A stretch of DNA of 64,000 nucleotides from Cynocephalus volans (Eukaryota > Chordata > Mammalia > Dermoptera > Cynocephalidae), in the NCBI RefSeq assembly GCF_027409185.1, contig NC_084461.1:157042001-157106000 (forward strand). Direction: 5' to 3'. Positions 47,901-55,392 of this stretch are shown one piece after another. The notes beneath the pieces are model-generated. The model made no database searches. It was not told where the DNA came from and saw only the letters and a list, made by a program, of their open reading frames with translations. The position numbers and the translations under genes are program-made. How positions within the stretch are numbered: the first letter of the stretch is position 1; each line of letters starts with the position of its first letter.

Positions 47901-50900
47901 CATCCCTGCCCCTCCCAAGGCCACTCTGTCTCCCGCAGCTTCTTCGGGCCCGGAGGACGTGGCCCTCTATGTGGGCCTCATTGCTGTGGCCGTGTGCCTT
48001 GTCCTGCTGCTGCTTGTACTCATCCTCATTTATTGCCGGAAGAAGGAGGGGCTGGACTCGGATGTGGCTGATTCGTCCATCCTCACCTCAGGCTTCCAGC
48101 CCGTCAGCATCAAGCCCAGCAAAGCAGGTGAGGTGCCCCCTGCCCCCAGCACTCCTACCTGAGTCCCTGCACCCAGAGCCACCGGGGTGGGGGGGGACCC
48201 TCAGGGCCACTCCCTGAGTTGGCCTTTATCCCTGCAGACAATCCCCACCTGCTCACCATCCAGCCAGACCTCAGCACCACCACCACCACCTACCAGGGCA
48301 GTCTGTGTCCCCGGCAGGACGGGCCCAGCCCCAAGTTCCAGCTCACCAATGGGCACCTGCTCAGCCCTCTGGGGGGTGGCCGCCACACGCTGCACCACAG
48401 CTCGCCCACCTCTGAGGCCGAGGACTTCGTCTCCCGCCTCTCCACCCAGAACTACTTCCGTTCCCTGCCTCGAGGCACCAGCAACATGGCCTACGGGACC
48501 TTCAACTTCCTCGGGGGCCGGCTGATGATACCTAATACAGGTAGGGAGGACTCCAGGGTGCTCCAGGGAACCCTGAGAGGCAAGACCAGCCTCCTTTCCC
48601 TCCTAGAGGAGGACCGGACAGCCCATATGTTCTTCCTATGCCCCCAGCCTCCCTGAGTGGCCAAGCCAGACCAGCAAGGCAGTAGTGGCTGGCCGTGGGG
48701 ATGGTGCTGGGGCTGTGGCCAGAGCTATCTCCCTTCTCTTGCCTCTGGGCACAAGAATACTGTCCATTCATTTACACAGCCAGCCAGCCTACATGTGCCA
48801 GGCTCCATGCTGGGCTCTGGGCCCAGATGTAGCACAAGTGCTGACCCCAAGGAGCTCACAAACTGGTGGACAGAGTGCAGAGGACAAAGATAGAACATGC
48901 AGGCTTGGACAGAGGCCTCCACCGCACCCTGGCTTTCTCCCACCACTTCACAGAAACCCCTCTGGCTGGGTCTCCAAGACACCTTGTTAGAGAATCCATG
49001 GACCCTTTCCATGGCCATCTTATGAGAAACCACCACAGCCTCTGGTGTGGCTGGCCACTCCCACCCTGAAATTCTTCATTTCCTCAGCTTAGATGACCCA
49101 TGCGCCCCTGATTTTCTTGCCGCTCTCCGGCTACTCCTTGTGCCTGTTCCCTAAATGCAGGTGTTCCTCAGAGCTCCCTCTCGGCACACCTTTCTCCGTG
49201 AGCAAGCGATCTCACCCACTCCATGGCTTTAATTGCCCAGTCTGTGCAGATAACTCCCACTCCTCCATCCCCAGCCCGCAGTACTCCTGGGCAACAAAAC
49301 TGTACACCCAGCTGCCTCCTGGGCAGCTCCATCTGGATGTCTCACAGCACCTCAGATTCCTCGTGCCTAAAACAGAACCGTCTTCCACCCTCCTCCAGAG
49401 CCTCCTCCTTCCCAACTTTCCCCAGCTCATGGACAGTGAGTGCAGTGTAGTCGCTCTAGCCAGAAACTAATGGGGTCACCTTGACCTCCTACTCTTCCTC
49501 ACTTGCCTCCATGCCCCCATGCCCCCATGCCAGTGTCAGTCACACATCAAGTCTGTGTATTCTCCCTCCTCAGTAGTTCCTGCCTTATCCTGCTTCCCAT
49601 CTGTCCCCACTGCCTCTCCTGGCCCCGGCCACAATATCCCTTATCTAGTTTCCTTTCACCCAATGAAGCCAGAGCTGATCACGTTCTTCCCCTGCTTGAA
49701 CCCTTTCTGGGGCTCCCCGCTGCCCTCTGCAAAGCCCACATGACAAGGCAGATGACCTCTCCCCTGCCGGCCAGCTACTGCAGCCTCTTCCCTCCCACAT
49801 GCACTTCTGCACACAGTGGACTCTCGGCACCCCTAACACACCATGCTGCCCTTTGCACACATGGGTCCCTCTGCTGTTTCCACTGGCTCATGTGCTACTT
49901 CTCCTTTGGGTCTTGGCCTGACAGCTCTTGCTGTCTGTGCCTCATGTCCTCCCCGTATGTGGGATGAAAATGAACCCGTCACGGGGCTACTAGGATGACG
50001 AGGTGAAATGGTACCTGTCAGCTCTAACAGAGGCAGGCAGACAGTGGGTGCTCAGTGGCCCCAGCTGTTCATTCCCTGGGCTGGGTAGTGGGCTGCCACT
50101 CTCCCCACATCTTTTACTGCAGTTTAGGTGTCTTTCTCCCCACTGGGCTGAGAGCTTCACAAGAGAGGGTCTGTTGTTTTCCCTCACCGTCCTGAGTACC
50201 CGGCATTAGTATCTGTTGAATAATTATGTGAGTCCATGTAACCTCCCTCACAGAGACCAGTCATGCAAGTATGTCTGGGATTGTCACCAACACTAGCAGC
50301 CGGTACCAGGGGGCAGTGCAGGCTAGTAAAGGGAGCACTAGCTGTAAATTTGTGATCAATGGCTTCCCTCTCCTGGGCTTCCATTTCCTGTGAAATAGTA
50401 ATATTCCAGCCCAGCCCACCTCAGAGTTGCCCACTTTGGAGAGTATGCGTTTGATTTTGGACTTCCTTGGATAAAGCCATAGAATTTCTCCCCTTCCCCT
50501 GTCCTGAGATGAAAGGGTCACTCCTCACCACCCCTACAATGAGTCCCTGGCCTCTATCCTTGCCGTGTCCTCCTCCCTCCAACCACTCCCCTCTCAGCAG
50601 ACACTCTGATACTGCTCCTGCAAGACGCTGTGGCAGAGGCGAATCAGCCAGAGGGAGGGCATTTGGGCAACGGCTTCCAGACCAGGGAGGGCTACCAAAG
50701 CTGGAGAGGTTGTTGAAGACTTGGCCCCACCTGCAGGGATAGTGACAGTGGTAGGGAGTCGCCGGTCCCCAGAGGTGGCCAGGGCCAATGGAGAGGGAAG
50801 AGCTTGAGCAAGACAGGAGAGCAGTGGTGCTCAGGCAGTGGTTCCAGAATTGCCATGTACACAGCAGGGCTGGGCTGGAGATGCTGCTGGAAAGGTAGTG

Positions 50901-53900
50901 GGGGCCCGAGGTGAAGGGCCTTCAGTGCCAGGCCAGGGAGCTAGACTTTATCCTGGAGGCAGGGAAGGTTTCAAGCAGGGAATGCTCTGATTCCAGCCAG
51001 TGCCTTTCAACTGATAGAGGAGGTAGGTACAGCATACCTGGCACATTTTGTTCCAGGGTTTTCTATGCCTGGGCTAAGTAGGCATGTTTTCCCCCCTGGG
51101 TTACCTCAGCTGCCCTTGGGGTCACCCTGACTCAGCTTCATGCCTATGTGTGTGGTTGGACAGTATGGCCATCCCTACAGCAGACTGGCACCAGTCAGTC
51201 CTCAAAGGGAGACCCATGGAGGAGCTGGTTGGTGGGGCACTGGGCGTCTTTGCAGCGGGTAAGCCCTGGCCCTCCTGCTGCTCTGTTACAGGAATCAGCC
51301 TCCTCATCCCCCCAGATGCCATACCACGAGGAAAGATCTACGAGATCTATCTCACGCTGCACAAGCCAGAGGACGTGAGGTGTGGGCACAGGCCCTGCTG
51401 CTGGGGCTGGGAGGGTCCTGCCTGCTGCCTTCAGTCACTGGGATGCCCCTGCCCAGACACTGTTACATCTGGTCTGTCCTGGCTGAGGGACGGCAGGGGA
51501 AGAGCTACACCCAGCTCTGCAGCCCCCGGCCCCGGGATGCGACTGCCCTGCCCAAGGCCCCCAGGACAGCCCACTGACACCTTTCCCTCCCCACCCATAT
51601 TTCCCCACTTGAGGTTGCCCCTAGCCGGCTGTCAGACCCTGCTGAGTCCCATCGTTAGCTGTGGGCCCCCTGGAGTCCTGCTCACCCGGCCAGTCATCCT
51701 CGCCATGGACCACTGTGGGGAGCCCAGCCCCGACAGCTGGAGCCTGCGCCTCAAGAAGCAGTCTTGTGAGGGCAGCTGGGAGGTGAGCAGGAAACAGCCT
51801 CTGAACCCCTCCCCTGCAAACACTGGCCTCAGAGTGGAGCATGGGTGTCCCGCTCATTTGGCCTTGAGCCACACCCTGACCCTTCCCCAGTCTCTGGCCA
51901 CTTAGAGCTGCAGTTGGCCCAAGAGCTCTAAGCTGGACAGAACTGACCCATTGGACCCCACCTGCAGGACGTGCTGCACCTGGGTGAGGAGGCGCCCTCC
52001 CATCTCTACTACTGCCAGCTGGAGGCCAGCGCCTGCTACATCTTTACTGAGCAGCTGGGCCGCTTTGCCCTGGTGGGAGAGGCTCTCAGTGTGGCCGCAG
52101 CCAAGCGCCTCAAGCTGCTTCTGTTTGCCCCAGTGGCCTGCACCTCCTTGGAGTATAACATCCGAGTCTACTGCCTGCACGACACCCATGATGCACTCAA
52201 GGTACTGCCCACCCCCACCCCTGCCATGGGGAGACCACACTACACCCTGTGGGCTGACCGTCCCTGACCATGGGTACGGAGGCCCCTAACCTCAAGGGCA
52301 GTGGGGAAGGGCCCAGACTGTGAGCAGGAGGCCAGGCTGACCACCTGGGGCACTGCAGGAGGTCGTGCAGCTGGAGAAGCAACTGGGTGGACAGCTAATC
52401 CAGGAGCCTCGCGTCCTGCACTTCAAGGACAGCTACCACAACCTGCGCCTATCCATCCATGATGTGCCCAGCTCCTTGTGGAAGAGCAAGCTCCTTGTCA
52501 GCTACCAGGTGAGGGCCAGGCCCATAGCCAGCACTTGAGGGGCCTGGAGCTGGCTCACCTGAAGCTGGACACACCTGACACCACCTCTCTTCCTGCTTCC
52601 CCAGGAGATCCCCTTTTATCACATCTGGAATGGCACACAGCAGTACCTGCACTGCACCTTCACCTTGGAGCGCGTCAGTCCCAGCACCAGTGACCTAGCC
52701 TGCAAGGTGTGGGTGTGGCAGGTGGAGGGCGACGGGCAGAGCTTCAGCATCAATTTCAACATCACCAAGGTGGAGAGGAGTTGCTTCAGCACCACGATTG
52801 TGTGCTCCCACCACCAACCCCTCTCCCAGGAATGCTCCACCCCCTGGGCCTATCCTGCCCACCCTGCCACAAACTCTTCCCAACCCTCCCCAAGCTCACC
52901 TCCTAGAAACTACCTGGCAGTCTCCCAGGGCAGGAGTTGCAGATGCAAGTGGGACTTGGGGAGGGGAGCTGTAGAGGATGTAGAAGCAGGAGGAGAGTGA
53001 CAGGCTGGCGGGCCCAGAGGGCTTCCCTGAGGAGGGACCTTGTACTGGGCCCCAAGGATGAGCAAGAGTTTGACAGGCAGCAGGGAGGGGAAGGGCATTT
53101 CTGGCAGCAGGAACTGAGAGGGGAGGACAAAGGCAGTGAGAGGAGAGCAGTGGGTGCTGAGTGAGCAGCAGAGGGCTGGCAGAGTGACTTGGCGAGTGGA
53201 GAGGGAGAGGAGTGAGGCCAGATGGCTCCTCTGCTCACTGTTGGTATGACTTTGGGCAGATCATTCCACCTCTGCGCCTCAGGCCCCTCTGAGCCCCACA
53301 GAGCAGAGCCCTGGAGCATGGGTTGGGAGGGGTGTACCCAGGAAGTGCCAGTGCCCATACCACCCCCATGCTCTGGGTTGGTCTGGGAGTCCCTCAGCAG
53401 GAGGGGGCAGTGGGGAAAGTCCTAACAGGCATCTCCACCCTTCCCACCCCTAGGATACAAGGTTTGCTGAGCTGCTGTCTCTGGAGAGTGAAGGGGGGGG
53501 TCCCAGCCCTGGTGGGCCCCAGTGCCTTCAAGATCCCCTTCCTCATTCGGCAGAAGATCATTACCAGCCTGGACCCACCCTGTAGCCGGGGTGCCGACTG
53601 GCGGACTCTGGCCCAGAAACTCCACCTGGACAGGTAGGTGGGAGATGGGCACAGAGGGGCTGCAAAGGCCACCTACAGTCCAGCCTGGGCAAGTAAGGCA
53701 GCTGGGGCGAATAGGAGGCCCTGTTGGGCCTGTACCTGTGTCACTAGCAGCCAGGGTGGTCACTGCACTTGGCTGAGGGGAGGCCTTGCCCTTGGGTAGG
53801 CTAGGGGGGTGGACAGGAAGTGGCAGCCTGTGGTGAGACCAGGCCACTGATAGTCTCCCCTCCCCTCCTCAGCCATCTCAGCTTCTTTGCCTCCAAGCCC

Positions 53901-54038
53901 AGCCCCACCGCCATGATCCTCAACCTGTGGGAGGCGCGGCACTTCCCCAGCGGCAACCTCAGCCAGCTGGCTGCAGCAGTGGCTGGACTGGGTCAGCCAG
54001 ATGCTGGCCTCTTCACAGTGTCGGAGGCCGAGTGCTGA
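38680..54038 (+). CDS. UNC5A: UNC5A netrin receptor (UNC5H1), exons 2-16 of the coding region
   Basis: This is a single-pass receptor for netrin that mediates axon repulsion and acts as a dependence receptor, signalling death through its cytoplasmic death domain. Fifteen exons were joined by consensus splice sites with compatible phases. In order they encode Ig1 (exons 2-3), Ig2 (4-5), two thrombospondin type 1 repeats (6 and 7), a transmembrane helix (8), a cytoplasmic linker (9), a ZU5 domain (10-12), a UPA domain (12-14) and a death domain (15-16), ending at TGA 54036-54038. Exon lengths total 2628 nt. Removing one surplus G in exon 15 gives 875 codons, which with about 23 residues from exon 1 matches the 898-residue form known in the family. 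Exon 1 and the signal peptide were not found and must lie upstream. The exon 15 frameshift is described separately. Gene identity is very secure. Confidence 0.97.
39350..39380. repeat. (ATTC)n microsatellite
   Basis: Seven to eight ATTC units have one interruption (gcattc). It lies at the poly-repeat end of an L2-like fragment. Confidence 0.88.
41180..41310 (+). repeat. MIR SINE fragment
   Basis: It contains caggcaagtccccgccctgg, gctcagtttcatcatctg, taaaacagggatgatgag and gcaggttattggg. Confidence 0.75.
44457..44600 (+). CDS. UNC5A: UNC5A exon 3 (end of Ig1)
   Basis: The acceptor is CCCCAG and the donor is GTGAGT. The 144 nt encode [20 protein letters not shown] followed by the cysteine pair YWCQCVAW and the end of Ig1. 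RINVS is an N-glycosylation sequon. Human UNC5A, as I recall it, has Thr where this sequence has Ala in LPAMEV. Confidence 0.97.
44878..44981 (+). CDS. UNC5A: UNC5A exon 4 (first half of Ig2)
   Basis: The acceptor is CCCCAG and the donor is GTGAGA. The split Tyr codon (T|AT) joins exon 3, followed by [19 protein letters not shown] and [10 protein letters not shown], which carries the first Ig2 cysteine. Confidence 0.96.
45147..45327 (+). CDS. UNC5A: UNC5A exon 5 (second half of Ig2)
   Basis: The acceptor is CCCCAG and the donor is GTGGGC. The exon begins [20 protein letters not shown]. It holds the second Ig2 cysteine in [10 protein letters not shown], where NYT is also a glycosylation sequon. 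It ends within a split Val codon. The intron between exons 4 and 5 is only 165 nt. Confidence 0.97.
45328..46011 (+). other. UNC5A: UNC5A intron 5
   Basis: These 684 nt of GC-rich unique sequence hold no repeat or gene that I recognise. Confidence 0.7.
46012..46179 (+). CDS. UNC5A: UNC5A exon 6 (thrombospondin type 1 repeat 1)
   Basis: These 168 nt are a complete TSP1 repeat beginning [13 protein letters not shown], with the tandem W-x-x-W motif that is C-mannosylated in this family, and ending CATLCP. Both boundaries have the same phase (G|TG), so skipping removes exactly 56 residues without shifting the frame. UNC5A is known as 898- and 842-residue forms, a difference of exactly 56, so this exon is the likely cassette. 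That match is arithmetic plus memory. Confidence 0.96.
46180..46779 (+). other. UNC5A: UNC5A intron 6
   Basis: The intron is 600 nt. 46310-46480 is made of degenerate GGGNTCAG-type short repeats (ggggctcagtctggggc). Nothing else is seen. Confidence 0.6.
46780..46944 (+). CDS. UNC5A: UNC5A exon 7 (thrombospondin type 1 repeat 2)
   Basis: The acceptor is CATCCAG and the donor is GTGAGC. The 165 nt encode [17 protein letters not shown] and onward, with the WxxW motif, and end [14 protein letters not shown] is a sequon. Confidence 0.96.
46945..47938 (+). other. UNC5A: UNC5A intron 7 with TAAT-rich block
   Basis: About 1 kb. The CA-rich 47085-47250 is followed by an AT-rich block at 47275-47470 (cctgttaattacaag, taacaattaaagatc, ttcaattaaaaacctaatt, attatctgtgtcaatt). 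It includes a T12 tract before ctctag (47340), which looks like a splice acceptor, but no open exon with a donor follows that fits the UNC5A frame. Confidence 0.6.
47939..48127 (+). CDS. UNC5A: UNC5A exon 8 (transmembrane helix and juxtamembrane region)
   Basis: The acceptor is CCGCAG and the donor is GTGAGG. After [12 protein letters not shown] there is a roughly 22-residue hydrophobic helix ([19 protein letters not shown]), followed by the basic stop-transfer CRKKEG and the start of the cytoplasmic tail ([20 protein letters not shown]). Confidence 0.97.
48238..48540 (+). CDS. UNC5A: UNC5A exon 9 (cytoplasmic linker)
   Basis: The acceptor is CTGCAG and the donor is GTAGGG. The 303 nt encode the linker between membrane and ZU5, including a run of five Thr codons in [11 protein letters not shown], a Gly/His-rich stretch and the end [10 protein letters not shown] that leads into ZU5. 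The frame is open throughout. Confidence 0.96.
48541..51291 (+). other. UNC5A: UNC5A intron 9
   Basis: The 2.75 kb contain L2-type fragments (48755-48900 reverse, 49670-49960 forward, 50900-51000) and otherwise unique sequence. I see no extra exon. Confidence 0.7.
51292..51379 (+). CDS. UNC5A: UNC5A exon 10 (start of ZU5 domain)
   Basis: The acceptor is GTTACAG and the donor is AG|GTGTGG. It encodes [20 protein letters not shown] and LTLHKPEDV, the typical opening of a ZU5 domain. The following intron is 234 nt, a multiple of three, and has no stop in the coding frame. Confidence 0.96.
51614..51782 (+). CDS. UNC5A: UNC5A exon 11 (ZU5 domain)
   Basis: The exon completes a split Arg codon and reads [20 protein letters not shown] and onward to EGSWE, then the donor GTGAGC. 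The acceptor is CTTGAG, that is GAG instead of the usual CAG or TAG. The next AG (51623) would shift the frame, so the GAG site is the one required by the protein. Confidence 0.94.
51968..52201 (+). CDS. UNC5A: UNC5A exon 12 (end of ZU5, start of UPA)
   Basis: The acceptor is CTGCAG and the donor is GTACTG. The 78 codons begin [20 protein letters not shown] and end [14 protein letters not shown], with a clean phase 0 on both sides. Confidence 0.96.
52359..52508 (+). CDS. UNC5A: UNC5A exon 13 (UPA domain)
   Basis: The acceptor is CTGCAG and the donor is GTGAGG. The 50 codons begin [20 protein letters not shown] and end [13 protein letters not shown], phase 0 on both sides. Confidence 0.96.
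52605..52769 (+). CDS. UNC5A: UNC5A exon 14 (end of UPA domain)
   Basis: The acceptor is CCCCAG and the donor is GTGGAG. The 55 codons begin [19 protein letters not shown] and end [12 protein letters not shown], phase 0 on both sides. Confidence 0.96.
52770..53453 (+). other. UNC5A: UNC5A intron 14
   Basis: These 684 nt include a GA-rich part (52960-53170) like the ancient L2-like body and a MIR fragment (53228-53290, gtatgactttgggcagatc). No gene is seen. Confidence 0.6.
53454..53633 (+). CDS. UNC5A: UNC5A exon 15 (start of death domain), with a +1 shift as written
   Basis: The acceptor is CCCTAG and the donor is AG|GTAGGT. The exon opens in frame as [13 protein letters not shown] and then meets eight Gs at 53493-53500. 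The family sequence that follows ([20 protein letters not shown]) is present but one base out of register; it would be in frame with seven Gs. Read literally, the frame continues out of register to TAG at 53583-53585. The exon is 180 nt where 179 are required by the phases on either side. The downstream exon is intact in the expected frame, which favours a base-calling error over a decayed gene. Confidence 0.93.
53873..54038 (+). CDS. UNC5A: UNC5A exon 16 (end of death domain, stop codon)
   Basis: The acceptor is CTCCTCAG. The exon completes a split Ser codon and encodes [20 protein letters not shown] and onward to the conserved C-terminus LFTVSEAEC, followed by TGA at 54036-54038. The death domain residues are intact here. 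Confidence 0.96.
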
Positions 54039-55047
54039 GGCCCACCAGACCCAAAATGCCTACACTCTCACCAGCTTTGGCACCCGCCAAGGACAGGCAG
54101 AAGTCGGACAGGGGCCCTACCCCCACACTAGGGACAGCTGCTTGGACAGGACCCCTCCTGGCCAAAGTTGTCCCTTAACGCTGGTCCTTCAGACTCTGCC
54201 AGAACTCCCACTCCTCCATGGCCTGCCTGGACAGGCTGGCACTGCCACCTGCTCACATTCTGCCCCAGCCCTGGGGCCCAGGGTAGACAGTGCCTGGAGC
54301 CTGGGCCAGGCCCAGCCCCTCTCTGTGTATGTATGTGCGTGTGATGCTACCTCTCCTCCTGTCCTCTCCAGGGGCCCCGCATACACACAGGCATGCACAC
54401 ACATGCTGGGCTCAGGAAGTGACCCCCAGAGCTCCTGCCTGAGCTGGACCTTATGCAAACATTTCTGTGCCTGCTGGGTAGGGGCATATTTGAGGGACCC
54501 AGCTTTAAGCCTGTAGGTCTGAGGGCCACAGCCAGGCAGGGTACAGCCCCTGGATTTGGGCACACAACCACCACACAGGCATGTGCCCACACATGCCTCA
54601 TGTGCTCCTCTCACACGCACCCCCTCCTGGGTCATGCAGACACCCCCCACTACCACCACACACATCTCATGTTGTATACCTGGAGGCTGCTCACATCTCT
54701 CATGCCTGGTGTCAGTACACATCTGCCTCTCACATGCTGCCCTTCTTCCACCCACCTACTGTGGATACCCAATGGCCCCTCCCCACCCCACCCCACCCCC
54801 ACCTTGAGGTGCCCTGCCCAGCGGGGCGTGTGAATATGCAATGGGAGTCCTAGGCTGTACAATGGTGAGTGTGTGTGCTGTGGCATGCCCGTTTCTGGGG
54901 CTGGCCAGTGCCCCTGTGTGGGGCCTGTCGTGTGAAGCTTGTGTCCTGACTCTGTCTTAAGTGCATTCACGCACTTACACTTGGCCTTATGTACACAGCC
55001 GTGCCCAGCTGCTGGGGCGCATAGGGATTTTAGCGGACGTGAATGTA

Positions 55048-55053
55048 AATAAA
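55048..55053 (+). terminator. UNC5A polyadenylation signal AATAAA
   Basis: A canonical hexamer sits about 1 kb after the UNC5A stop codon, directly before a TA-repeat (55054-55067). It is the only AATAAA in the 3' UTR. Confidence 0.85.
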
Positions 55054-55067
55054 TTATATATATATAT
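55054..55067. repeat. (TA)n tract between the two 3' ends
   Basis: A short self-complementary TA run lies directly after the UNC5A AATAAA and includes the candidate reverse-strand signal for HK3. Confidence 0.8.
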
Positions 55068-55068
55068 T
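55063..55068 (-). terminator. Candidate HK3 polyadenylation signal AATATA (reverse strand)
   Basis: No AATAAA or ATTAAA occurs on the reverse strand between the HK3 stop (55248) and UNC5A's end. The best variant hexamer is AATATA within the TA-repeat, about 180 nt after the HK3 stop. It would place both genes' 3' ends in the same roughly 30 bp. This is an inference from position and hexamer only. Confidence 0.4.
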
Positions 55069-55247
55069 GCTAACCCAAGTGCTATTTCTCTCAGGAAACC
55101 CAGGGGGTGAATGCAAATGGCCACAGAGGGGTCACACACAGGCTGTTCTGGTAGTCTTGAGTGGCTGGGCCTGGCTCAGGGATGGGCTGGGCCCAAGCCA
55201 GGTCCAGCAAGGCTGGGGCTGATACCCTGTGGTTCCTGGAGACTTCC

Positions 55248-55392
55248 TCAGATCCAGACTGTCTGGGCAAGGCGGCAGGCAACAGCAGTGACCAGGGCCG
55301 CACCTTTGCCAGACCCATCCTCTGACTCCAAGAAGGTGACCGCACAGCGAGGGGCTAGCTCCTGAACCGTGGCTGCCACCAGGCTGGAAAAG
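55248..55392 (-). CDS. HK3: HK3 exon 19 (C-terminus, adenosine-binding loop)
   Basis: The reverse-strand acceptor is TTACAG. The exon completes a split His codon and reads [20 protein letters not shown], then [19 protein letters not shown], ending AQTVWI and TGA. The last residues differ from the human ending as I recall it, but the frame is open. Confidence 0.96.

Larger units (their letters stand above)
54039..55070 (+). other. UNC5A: UNC5A 3' untranslated region
   Basis: About 1.03 kb follow the stop codon. The region is rich in CA and CCCCACC runs (54330-54810) and contains no other gene. It ends at an AATAAA signal with cleavage expected some 15-25 nt further on. The end point is inferred. 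Confidence 0.8.

Noticed and set aside
51084..51905. A 273-codon open frame as a separate gene
   Set aside because: It is UNC5A exons 10 and 11 read through open introns. The parts outside the exons show no conservation signal that I recognise.
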